Shown here one piece after another: positions 1-7,112 of a stretch of 64,000 nt of DNA. Under the pieces are notes generated by a model. It ran no database searches. It was not told the DNA's origin and saw nothing but the letters and a program-made list of their open reading frames with translations. The position numbers and the translations under genes are program-made. Origin of the DNA: Candidatus Latescibacterota bacterium (GTDB lineage: Bacteria; Latescibacterota; UBA2968; UBA8231). Numbering within the stretch: position 1 is the stretch's first letter; each line of letters starts with the position of its first letter. The stretch spans positions 434,001 through 498,000 of the forward strand of contig JAJEGS010000039.1 of NCBI GenBank assembly GCA_022819745.1, read 5' to 3'.

Positions 1-774
1 GATCATCGCAATCGGCGGTGCCCACCACCACCACATTCCCCGCAGCAGCGAAGTGTAGTACAAAGCCCAGTAAATGGTCATCCCAAGCGTAGGCTCGTTC
101 TGCGGCCCCAAACCCAGCGCTTCTAGCCCGATCGAGGCCAACACCGCCGCCCCCACGGCACTGACAAAGCTAGCCGCCAGATAGGGCAGCAAATTCGGCA
201 GCAACTCTCGAGCGATAATTTCCAAGTCCTTCATGCCAGAAAGCCGCGCCACCTGCACGTACGCGCGCTCGCGCATCGACAGCACCTGCGAGCGAATCGT
301 GCGCGTCGGCAGCATCCACGCCAGCGAGGCCACCACGAGGGCCATCATATCGACCGTAACAGCCGTACGCAGCGAAGTGGCCAGCACCACGAGGAACAGC
401 AGGCCAGGCACAGTCAGCAGCACGTCGGCAGCACCCCGGATCAGGGTGTCCACCAAGCCACCAAAGTACCCAGCGAGGAAGCCAAGGATAATACCGATAC
501 CAAGTCCCACAGCACCGGCGAGAAAGCCAACCCTAAGCGTAAGCGGCGTACCCGCCACCATCACCGCAAGCAAATCCCGCCCCGCCGCGTCCGTGCCGAG
601 AAGATGCTCCAGCGACGGCGACAAGTTGGGTTCCGCCGAGCCGACGCGGGCCAGATCCGTATCGACGAACAGGGTCCCCACCGGACCAAAGGCGAGTACC
701 ACAAAGACGACGATTAAGCCGGCCGCAAGCTGGGGGTGGCGGCGCGCCGCCGCGAAGATCGGCGAGAGCGTCAT
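1..774 (-). CDS. ABC transporter permease, DppC/OppC type (partial, C-terminus outside window)
   Basis: Second inner-membrane permease of a peptide/oligosaccharide-type (Dpp/Opp) importer. The 258 codons present run off the left edge. The N-terminus has one membrane segment (about residues 20-37). The loop containing LLGTDAAGRDLLAVMVAGTP is the hallmark of DppC/OppC N-terminal regions, and the permease core follows with the EAA-like stretch RERAYVQVARLSGMKDLEII (about 180-200). The ATG overlaps the stop of the upstream permease gene (ATGA at 771-774), so the two are translationally coupled. No solute-binding protein or ATPase is visible; they probably lie beyond the left edge. Substrate is unknown; the enolase-superfamily dehydratase next door suggests a sugar-acid or glycoside. 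Confidence 0.9.
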   Translation of the reverse strand, partial: MTLSPIFAAARRHPQLAAGLIVVFVVLAFGPVGTLFVDTDLARVGSAEPNLSPSLEHLLGTDAAGRDLLAVMVAGTPLTLRVGFLAGAVGLGIGIILGFLAGYFGGLVDTLIRGAADVLLTVPGLLFLVVLATSLRTAVTVDMMALVVASLAWMLPTRTIRSQVLSMRERAYVQVARLSGMKDLEIIARELLPNLLPYLAASFVSAVGAAVLASIGLEALGLGPQNEPTLGMTIYWALYYTSLLRGMWWWWAPPIAMI

Positions 775-1772
775 CGGCGGTAGGCAATGCGCGGATCGAG
801 AAGCGGATACACCAAATCGAGAATCAAGGTCACCACGGCGATGGCGAGGATAACCATGAGTACGACGCCGTAAATGACAAAGTAGTCAAAAGTCTGCACG
901 GCCCGGTACAGCACCGTGCCGACACCCGGATATGCGAACACCACCTCCACCAGCACGGCCCCAGACACCACGTAGCCCATGGCCAGCGCCAAAGCCGTAG
1001 TCTGCGGCAACAGCGCGTTGCGCAAGGCGTAGCGGAAGAAAATCTCGCGGCTCTTCAGACCCCGCGCCTCGGCGTAGTTGACGTAGTCCTCGCCTTGGAC
1101 AGTCACCATCATACCGCGCATCGACAAAGCCCAAAACCCCACTGACGACAGCACAATCGACAAGGCGGGGACAATGGAGTGATAGATCACGTCAATAGCA
1201 AAGGCCAACGTCGGCCCCGGCAGCGTCCCCAAAGTAAAACCACCGCCGAGCGGAAAGGCGCGCAGAGTGAAACCTAGAAGAAAGACGAGAACTAGTCCGA
1301 GCAAGTAATAAGGAATCGCCGACAGCGCCAAGAACGGCGCGGCAAAGTAGTGTAGGGCACCGGGTGATCGCGGCCAAGCCAGCAACGCGCCGAGCACCGT
1401 GCCGAGAGCAAAGGCAATCAGCGTCGCCGTCGTCAGCAGCCCAAGCGTCCACGGCAAGGCGCGCATGATAATGTCAGAAGCACGGCTCGGAAAGTTGGCA
1501 ATGGAGACTCCAAAGTCGAGGCGCGCCACATCCCCTAAATAGCGCAAGTACTGCTTCCACAGCGGCTGATCGAGACCGAAGCGAGCCTCGTACGTGGCCA
1601 CCACAGCCTCCATATCAGTCTTACCCGCGCCGCCGAAGGACACCGCCTGCAACAGGCGCTCGCGGATGGGATTCACCGGGGCCATCCGAGGCATCAAGAA
1701 GTTGATGGTAGCCCCCGCCCACACGATCAGCAGAAACACCCCGAAGCGTCGAAAGACGTAGTTAAGCGACAA
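771..1772 (-). CDS. ABC transporter permease, DppB/OppB type
   Basis: First inner-membrane permease of the Dpp/Opp-type importer, 333 residues, the usual family length. The N-terminal segment (about 9-30) is followed by a large external loop containing YEARFGLDQPLWKQYLRYLG (about 60-80), characteristic of DppB/OppB. Five further membrane segments follow, then the EAA-type loop ARGLKSREIFFRYALRNALL (about 236-255), which docks to the ATPase. The last codons read DPRIAYRR and overlap the next permease by 4 nt. The dehydratase gene upstream ends only 6 nt before this start, so all three form one operon. Peptide, nickel and glycan importers share this architecture, so the substrate cannot be named from sequence. 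Confidence 0.93.
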   Translation of the reverse strand: MSLNYVFRRFGVFLLIVWAGATINFLMPRMAPVNPIRERLLQAVSFGGAGKTDMEAVVATYEARFGLDQPLWKQYLRYLGDVARLDFGVSIANFPSRASDIIMRALPWTLGLLTTATLIAFALGTVLGALLAWPRSPGALHYFAAPFLALSAIPYYLLGLVLVFLLGFTLRAFPLGGGFTLGTLPGPTLAFAIDVIYHSIVPALSIVLSSVGFWALSMRGMMVTVQGEDYVNYAEARGLKSREIFFRYALRNALLPQTTALALAMGYVVSGAVLVEVVFAYPGVGTVLYRAVQTFDYFVIYGVVLMVILAIAVVTLILDLVYPLLDPRIAYRR

Positions 1773-1778
1773 GTCAAC

Positions 1779-2915
1779 TCACTCCGCGTCGAAGAAGCCG
1801 AGGTCCTCGCGCGCCGCGCTGCGCGCCACTTCCTCGTCGAGTGTGACTCCGAGACCGGGCGCTTGCGGCAATGGGATCCGCCCATTGACGATAAGATCGC
1901 GTTCCACCGTGAGACTATTCCACAGCTCGTTGTCGAGATGGTGGAACTCCAACACCTGAAAGTTGGGCGAAGCAGCGCACGTGTGGCACATGGCCACAGT
2001 GCCAATCGGGCTACAAATGTTGTGCGGTGAAATCGGGATGTAGTAAATGTCGGCCAAATCGGCGATGCGCCGTCCCTCGGACAGGCCGCCGGCCTTGGCC
2101 AGATCGGGCGAGATAATATCCGTCGCCTGCGTCTCGACCAACTCGCGGAACCCGTGGCGCGTGTACAGGTTTTCGCCGGTGCAAATCGGCGTGCGCGTCG
2201 CGTTCTTCACTTCCTTGAGCGCGGCGACGTTTTCAGCCGGAATCGGGTCTTCCAACCACATCAAATCCAGCGCTTCCAAAGTATAGGCAACCTTGAGGAT
2301 GTCGTGCGGCGCGTACGCCCAGTGGGCGTCAATGAGCAAATCCGTGTTGGGATGCAGCGCCTCGCGGAGCGCCGTAACCACTTCAATGTGGAAGGCGATG
2401 TCGCTGTTGCTCATGGTGCGGTTGTAGTGGTCGCGCCGGTCGGGACGCGGGTCGATGTCGAACTTGATGGCGTCAAAGCCCCGAGCTTCCACTTCCTTAG
2501 CCTTGGCCACCCAAGATTCGGGATTGTCGTCCTCGTCGCCAGCATGGCAGTCGTTGTACACGCGAATCGAGTCCCGATACGCGCCACCCAGCAACTGCCA
2601 GATCGGCACGCCAATCGCCTGTCCGGTAATATCCCACAGCGCCATCTCAATGCCGCTAATCGCGCTCATCACCGCGCCTTGGTAGTACCCCGACGCCGAC
2701 ATCGAGCTTTTCATATCGCGGAAGAGCTTATCGACGTTGCGCGGGTCTTGGCCAATGAGGGCGCGTTGGGTAAGGCGTTCATCGACCGCGATGTGGTGGA
2801 CGCCGGCCCCGTGATATGCCTCGCCAATGCCGGTAATTCCCTCGTCGGTGCGCACCTTCACCAGCACCCACGGCATGGGTTGCAACAGCACAGCACCCAC
2901 GTCAACAATTTTCAT
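1779..2915 (-). CDS. Mandelate racemase/muconate lactonizing enzyme family protein (sugar-acid dehydratase-like)
   Basis: Enolase-superfamily enzyme of 378 residues that likely abstracts the alpha-proton of a carboxylate sugar (galactonate/mannonate dehydratase-like). The N-terminal capping domain spans about 1-120, then the TIM barrel. Visible active-site elements are KFD (151-153), the metal ligands D196 in IDAHW, E222 in WLEDP and E248 in CTGEN, and H298 in ISPHN. The reading frame opens 14 codons further upstream (2957), but the ATG at 2915 has an ideal GGAGGT five bases ahead and begins the family-typical MKIVDVG, so it is chosen. It is followed at 6 nt by the permease genes, suggesting uptake and dehydration of the same sugar acid. 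The exact substrate is not determinable here. Confidence 0.9.
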   Translation of the reverse strand: MKIVDVGAVLLQPMPWVLVKVRTDEGITGIGEAYHGAGVHHIAVDERLTQRALIGQDPRNVDKLFRDMKSSMSASGYYQGAVMSAISGIEMALWDITGQAIGVPIWQLLGGAYRDSIRVYNDCHAGDEDDNPESWVAKAKEVEARGFDAIKFDIDPRPDRRDHYNRTMSNSDIAFHIEVVTALREALHPNTDLLIDAHWAYAPHDILKVAYTLEALDLMWLEDPIPAENVAALKEVKNATRTPICTGENLYTRHGFRELVETQATDIISPDLAKAGGLSEGRRIADLADIYYIPISPHNICSPIGTVAMCHTCAASPNFQVLEFHHLDNELWNSLTVERDLIVNGRIPLPQAPGLGVTLDEEVARSAAREDLGFFDAE

Positions 2916-3050
2916 CGCTACCTCCGCGTATATACGTGCGTCTGTCAGTATCCTCAATCAGCGAGAGGCATTTATACAGCCATTGAGTAAGGACAGATGC
3001 CTTATTAAATTGAACATGACTCCAAAAACGCCGCCAATGTATCGCCTCCC

Positions 3051-3078
3051 CCACCCCTCGTCAAGCTCTCCGGGAGAA
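3051..3078 (+). repeat. Direct repeat copy 1 flanking the toxin-antitoxin pair
   Basis: A 28-bp stretch containing GTCAAGCTCTCC followed by GGAGAA. It matches 3645-3672 at 24 of 28 positions. The two copies bracket the RelBE-like pair; the second forms the ribosome-binding leader of the PhyH gene. Confidence 0.7.
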
Positions 3079-3131
3079 CTGACGCCGCTCCCGATGCTTT
3101 GACGTTTTAACGCTATGAGGTTATCGCCTTT

Positions 3132-3365
3132 ATGACTAATGCAACCAAACGAATCGCCATCGACTTTGATCCTGCGATTCACCGTGCCCTTCAGCGACAG
3201 GCCGCCGAAGCGAACCGGTCGATCTCCGCCTTGGTCAATGATGCGGTGAGGCGCACCCTAACCGAGGATGCCGAGGATTTGGGTGCCTTCGACGAGCGGG
3301 CCGCCGAACCCAATTTGCCGTTTGAGGATGTCGTCAAAGATCTCAAGCGCAGTGGCAAACTATAA
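3132..3365 (+). CDS. Ribbon-helix-helix antitoxin (RelB/CopG-like)
   Basis: Small 77-residue protein. The N-terminus has the ribbon strand RIAIDFDPAIHRALQRQAAE followed by the helices of a ribbon-helix-helix DNA-binding fold (about 6-45), then an acidic tail (46-77) of the kind that wraps a toxin. The toxin gene starts inside its 3' end with a 14-nt overlap, as is usual for toxin-antitoxin pairs. It probably neutralises the RelE/ParE-like toxin and represses the shared promoter. The unit stands between two copies of a 28-bp leader repeat, which suggests it was inserted ahead of the PhyH gene. Assignment to RelB, ParD or CopG subfamilies is uncertain. Confidence 0.8.
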   Translation: MTNATKRIAIDFDPAIHRALQRQAAEANRSISALVNDAVRRTLTEDAEDLGAFDERAAEPNLPFEDVVKDLKRSGKL

Positions 3366-3612
3366 AATTCAGATTAAGCCCTCTGCCGTACGGGAAATCG
3401 AGGCGATTCCGCAGAAGAAACAACGCCAGCGCATCATTGCTCGAATTCGCGCCCTGACGGACAATCCTCGTCCACGAGGGGTTGAAAAACTCTCTGGATC
3501 GGATCGCTATCGAGTGCGACAAGGAGCCTATAGAATCATTTATTTAATTGAGGACGATGCCCTAGTCGTCTATGTCGTGAAGGTTGGTCATCGCAGTACT
3601 ATCTATAGATAG
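3352..3612 (+). CDS. RelE/ParE family toxin
   Basis: An 86-residue toxin of the RelE/ParE fold. The sequence opens YKIQIKPSAVREIEAIP and carries the core signature LSGSDRYRVRQGAYRIIY with basic residues (about 49-66), then a closing strand ALVVYVVKVGHRSTIYR. RelE-fold proteins cleave mRNA in the ribosome or poison gyrase; which applies here cannot be read from sequence. The GTG at 3352, 14 nt inside the antitoxin gene, is chosen because the in-frame sequence before it is only the antitoxin gene read in another frame. The stop lies 66 nt before the PhyH gene. Confidence 0.82.
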   Translation: MANYKIQIKPSAVREIEAIPQKKQRQRIIARIRALTDNPRPRGVEKLSGSDRYRVRQGAYRIIYLIEDDALVVYVVKVGHRSTIYR

Positions 3613-3644
3613 CGAGAGCCAATCTCTTTTTTTGCGTCTTTAAC

Positions 3645-3672
3645 TCACCCTCCGTCAAGCTCTCCAGGAGAA
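3645..3672 (+). repeat. Direct repeat copy 2 flanking the toxin-antitoxin pair (leader of PhyH gene)
   Basis: Second copy of the 28-bp repeat at 3051-3078, with four mismatches. It includes the AGGAGAA ribosome-binding site of the PhyH gene that starts at 3678. Confidence 0.7.
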
Positions 3673-3677
3673 ACCAC

Positions 3678-4511
3678 ATGATCCGACTCAACCAACAGCA
3701 ACTCAACTTTTTCGACACTTTCGGCTACCTCGCGCTGCCGGGGCTGATGGCCGACTGCATCGACGAGATCATCGACGCCTTCGAGCAGGTCTGGGCCGAG
3801 CGCGGCGGGGGCCACTACGGCCAACCGCACGACGGCGAACGCCGCTCCTGCATCGTGCCCTTCATCGATCAACACGAGCGCCTGTGTGCGCTGCTCGACG
3901 ATCCGCGCATCGAGGGCTTGCTCGCCAGCCTGCTCGGCGACGACTTCAACTACAGCAGTTCCGACGGCAACTACTACGCCGGCGACACCCAGTGGCACTC
4001 CGACGGTTATCAGAAGGAAGTGCGCCACGTCAAGATCGCCTTCTACCTCGACCATCTGACCCGCGACACCGGCTGCCTGCGCGTGATCCCAGGCAGCCAT
4101 CGCCACGGCGACCAGTACGCCGAGACGCTCGAAGCGAACGCACGGCAATCGCAGGACCAGTGGGGCATCTCCGGCGACCAAGTCCCAGCCGTCGCGCTGG
4201 AAATCGTCCCAGGAGACGTCGTCGTCTTCCAGCACAACCTCAAACACGCGGCCTTCGGGGGCAGTGGCCGCCGCCGCATGTTCACCATCAACTGCATGGT
4301 GCGCGTGCCCGACGATCAGATCGACCTCGTCAAACAAGACATCGCCGGGCTGGCCCGCTTCTGGGCCGAGCGCGCGTACGGCGAGACCATGCTCGCCACC
4401 GCAAGCAAACGCCGCATGGTACATCTCGAACAGCGCATGGCTAATGACGGCCACCTCAAAGAACTAGCGGCGAAGGCGCGGGCCGACATGCCCGAACCTT
4501 CGCGGGGATAG
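3678..4511 (+). CDS. Phytanoyl-CoA dioxygenase (PhyH) family protein
   Basis: Fe(II)/2-oxoglutarate-dependent oxygenase of 277 residues, probably cytoplasmic. It has the PhyH N-terminus (FFDTFGYLALPGLM, 11-24) and the jelly-roll metal triad: H107 and D109 in WHSDGYQ and H190 in QHNLKHAAFGG. R199/R200 nine residues on are placed to bind 2-oxoglutarate. A ribosome-binding site AGGAGAA lies just upstream. The stop is 7 nt before the sugar isomerase gene, so it opens a five-gene cluster to 8731. Bacterial PhyH proteins hydroxylate many small molecules; the clustering with carbohydrate-like enzymes suggests a non-lipid substrate, which is inference. Confidence 0.9.
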   Translation: MIRLNQQQLNFFDTFGYLALPGLMADCIDEIIDAFEQVWAERGGGHYGQPHDGERRSCIVPFIDQHERLCALLDDPRIEGLLASLLGDDFNYSSSDGNYYAGDTQWHSDGYQKEVRHVKIAFYLDHLTRDTGCLRVIPGSHRHGDQYAETLEANARQSQDQWGISGDQVPAVALEIVPGDVVVFQHNLKHAAFGGSGRRRMFTINCMVRVPDDQIDLVKQDIAGLARFWAERAYGETMLATASKRRMVHLEQRMANDGHLKELAAKARADMPEPSRG

Positions 4512-4518
4512 GAAAATC

Positions 4519-5442
4519 ATGAGCAACCACTACGAATTCAAAATGGGGATGTACCTCGGCGAGCTGCAGCAGCCCTTCGAGCAATCGCTGGCCACAGCGC
4601 GCGACCTCGGCGCGCACTACGTCTGGTGCGGCACCCACTCCAACAATCGCAGCCTCTACGAGCTTGCCGACGCCGAGATAGACCAAGCCGCCGAACAGGT
4701 GGCCGCGCACGGTCTCGAATTTTTCCTGCTCGACGGCGCGGGATTGTTCAAGACAGTGCATCTCGCCGAGCTTGAGCCGGGCAAGATGCTCGAACACGCC
4801 CAGTTCAAGGAACATTTCACCAAGCTGGAACGAGCGATGGAAGTTTCAGCCCGCTTGGGGATCGGCGCAGTCGGCTGCAGCAGCTTCGCTTGGCCGGCCG
4901 AGTACACCGGCGGCAAACCCACTTGGCCGATGCGCTGGGCAACGCGCGGCGGCATCATCTCCGACGGCGACATAGAAAAACTCGTCGAAGCATTCTCCAT
5001 GTTCGCCGACCTCGCCGAGAAATACGACGTCGATATCGCCTTCCTAATGATGCAGTGGAACTACGGCAACACCAGCCGCAACTTCCGCCGCATCGTCGAA
5101 ACTGTAGGCTCGCGGCGCTTCAAGGTGCTCTGGTGTCCAGCGGACAACTACAACTGCGGCGAAGTTGACAATGCCACCGCGGGCTTCGAAAACCTGCGCC
5201 CCTACCTACACGGCGTCCACGCCAAGGACCTGCGCACCATAAACGGTTCCACGCTCGAATTCGAATACACACCCATCGGCGAGGGTCACGTCGATTACCC
5301 GACGATCCTGCGAAACCTGCGCGACAACCGCTGCGACGTCGTCCTGTCGATCGCCACCCACTTCCTACCGGCAAGTGGCTCGCGGCTCGAAGCCATGCAG
5401 ACGAACTACGCCAACATCCGCAAGCTGATTGACGAGTTGTAG
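4519..5442 (+). CDS. Sugar phosphate isomerase/epimerase family protein (xylose isomerase-like TIM barrel)
   Basis: TIM-barrel protein of 307 residues of the AP-endonuclease-2/xylose isomerase-like superfamily. Barrel-strand motifs include GAVGCSSFAWP (about 116-126), FKVLWCPADNYNCGEV (201-216), LHGVHAKDLR (230-239) and EYTPIGEGHVDYPTIL (249-264). Acidic and His residues at strand ends could bind a divalent metal. Members isomerise or epimerise keto-sugars and inositols. It follows the PhyH gene by 7 nt and precedes a duplicated small-domain protein by 32 nt, so it is part of the 3678-8731 catabolic cluster. The specific reaction is not known. Confidence 0.85.
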   Translation: MSNHYEFKMGMYLGELQQPFEQSLATARDLGAHYVWCGTHSNNRSLYELADAEIDQAAEQVAAHGLEFFLLDGAGLFKTVHLAELEPGKMLEHAQFKEHFTKLERAMEVSARLGIGAVGCSSFAWPAEYTGGKPTWPMRWATRGGIISDGDIEKLVEAFSMFADLAEKYDVDIAFLMMQWNYGNTSRNFRRIVETVGSRRFKVLWCPADNYNCGEVDNATAGFENLRPYLHGVHAKDLRTINGSTLEFEYTPIGEGHVDYPTILRNLRDNRCDVVLSIATHFLPASGSRLEAMQTNYANIRKLIDEL

Positions 5443-5474
5443 TAATACGTTAGGCAATCCAACAAGGAGTACGC

Positions 5475-6218
5475 ATGACTGATTCAGCCCAGGGCGACAG
5501 CGTCGTCATTCTGTTCCGGGGCGGACGCTTGCCTCAGTGGCATCAACTCGACGAGTCGCAGCGGCGCGACTACGAGCGCCAACACGTGGACCTGATGCTG
5601 TCCGTCTCCGAACACCACGGCCTGATCGGCATACACGGCTACCGCCTGCTGGCACCCCAAAACAGTTGGGAGCGATTCTGGACCATCGAATTCCCAGACC
5701 TAGCCGGTGCCGAGGCCTGGATGGCGGCTGAGACAGAACCTCCGTACGGAAGCTACGGCTTCTACGACTACTCCCTCGCCCGCCGCTGGCAACCAGAGAG
5801 CCTAGCTTGGCTACCCCGCAAGCCCGAACCCCCCGTGGCCCCCGACGCAGATCCGCACGTGATCCCACCCCTAGCCGTCGATCCCTCCTCAATCGTCGTG
5901 CTCGCCTTCGGCGGCTGGCGTCGCGGCTCCGACCAAGTTGACCCCCAGACGCGCGGCGACGAGGAGCGCCAGCAGCGACTGCAGGAGGTGGCCCGAGAGC
6001 ACGACCTCATCCACGGGGAGGTCTTCCGCCTCCTCGGGACCAACACCGAAGGCGAGTTCCTCGGGATCTTAGAGTTCCCCCAGCTAGCCGGTGCCGAAGC
6101 CTATATCGAAGCCGAGAAGGCACCACCCGCCGGGTCCTATCACAAACGCAACTACCACCTCGCCAGGCGCTGGGCACCCGATTACTTTGTCACCTGGCCG
6201 CCGAGGACGGGCGACTGA
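5475..6218 (+). CDS. Tandem-duplicated alpha/beta protein (ferredoxin-like/Dabb-type fold suspected)
   Basis: Unrecognised 247-residue soluble protein built from two copies of one domain. In copy 1 (about 9-115) LIGIHGYRLL is followed by IEFPDLAGAEAWMAAE and then YSLARRW. In copy 2 (about 138-244) LIHGEVFRLL is followed by LEFPQLAGAEAYIEAE and then YHLARRW. The strand-helix-strand pattern with an AGAEAW helix resembles dimeric alpha/beta-barrel domains, so the fused pair may form an intramolecular pseudo-dimer; this is inference. No catalytic residues are evident. It has an AAGGAG ribosome-binding site and lies between the sugar isomerase and RNase Z-like genes. Confidence 0.75.
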   Translation: MTDSAQGDSVVILFRGGRLPQWHQLDESQRRDYERQHVDLMLSVSEHHGLIGIHGYRLLAPQNSWERFWTIEFPDLAGAEAWMAAETEPPYGSYGFYDYSLARRWQPESLAWLPRKPEPPVAPDADPHVIPPLAVDPSSIVVLAFGGWRRGSDQVDPQTRGDEERQQRLQEVAREHDLIHGEVFRLLGTNTEGEFLGILEFPQLAGAEAYIEAEKAPPAGSYHKRNYHLARRWAPDYFVTWPPRTGD

Positions 6219-6224
6219 GGAAAC

Positions 6225-7112
6225 ATGACGCACCTCCAACTCCTCTGCACCGGCACGCCCGCCCCACTAGCCCACCGAGGCGGCTCCAGCTATCTCGTCC
6301 AGACGGGAGACGAGACCTTGGTCTTCGACTGCGGCCCGGGATCAGTGCGGCGCATGCTCGAAGCCGGCCTCTCCTTACCCTCAATTGACCACCTATTCCT
6401 CACTCACCTGCACTACGACCACTGCGTTGACTTCGCCTACCTAGTGTTGACGCGTTGGGACCAAGGCGTCGGCCAGATCCCGGAACTGCGGGTGTACGGC
6501 CCGGCACCGACGGCGCACATGTCGCACCAGTTGTTCTCCGCCGATGGCGCCTTCGGGCCAGATCTGACGGCTCGTACCGAGCACCCGGGCAGCCATTTCG
6601 TGTACGAAGCGCGCGGCGGCGTGATGCCACGGGAGAGACCCAACCCCGAGGTGCGCGAGGTCGGACACGGAGACTGGATCGAGACCCGAGGCTGGCAGGT
6701 CGATGTGGCCGAGGTGGTACACGTGCAGCCGCAACTCACCTGCCTAGCCTACCGCCTGACCACACCCGACGGCACCATCGTGTTCGGCGGCGACACGGCA
6801 CCAGTGGACCGCCTCACCGAGCTGGCGAGAGGCGCGGACGTGCTGCTGCACATGTGCCACTTCATCAACGGCGCAGTCACCGACGAACGCCTGACCAGTA
6901 GCTGCTCCGGCCACCTCGATGCAGCGGCCACGGCGCGGGGCGCCGGCGTGAAGACGCTGGTGCTCGTTCATCTGACCGAACAGCTAGAGACGCCCGGCGT
7001 GCAGGAGCGCGTGCTACACGAGGTAGGAGAGGTATTCAACGGGCAGGTGATCCTCGGGCAGGACCTACTCGAAGTGCCCCTGGGGACCATCGACACGGAG
7101 CCGGTGCGATGA
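6225..7112 (+). CDS. Metallo-beta-lactamase fold hydrolase, RNase Z-like
   Basis: A 295-residue MBL-fold hydrolase with the motif THLHYDH (60-66) giving the dinuclear-metal ligands H61, H63, D65 and H66. H166 in VVHVQPQ, D190 in FGGDTAP and H249 in LVHLTEQ complete the set. The order matches RNase Z/arylsulfatase-like members rather than true beta-lactamases. It lacks the exosite arm of tRNase Z, and its place in a catabolic cluster argues for a small-molecule ester or lactone substrate, which is inference. It starts 6 nt after the upstream gene and overlaps the next gene by 4 nt (ATGA), so it is clearly co-transcribed. Confidence 0.88.
   Translation: MTHLQLLCTGTPAPLAHRGGSSYLVQTGDETLVFDCGPGSVRRMLEAGLSLPSIDHLFLTHLHYDHCVDFAYLVLTRWDQGVGQIPELRVYGPAPTAHMSHQLFSADGAFGPDLTARTEHPGSHFVYEARGGVMPRERPNPEVREVGHGDWIETRGWQVDVAEVVHVQPQLTCLAYRLTTPDGTIVFGGDTAPVDRLTELARGADVLLHMCHFINGAVTDERLTSSCSGHLDAAATARGAGVKTLVLVHLTEQLETPGVQERVLHEVGEVFNGQVILGQDLLEVPLGTIDTEPVR

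Noticed and set aside
233..853. Long plus-strand open frame opposite the DppC permease
   Set aside because: Low-complexity Ser/Arg/Thr composition, no ribosome-binding site, and it is antisense to a clear permease.
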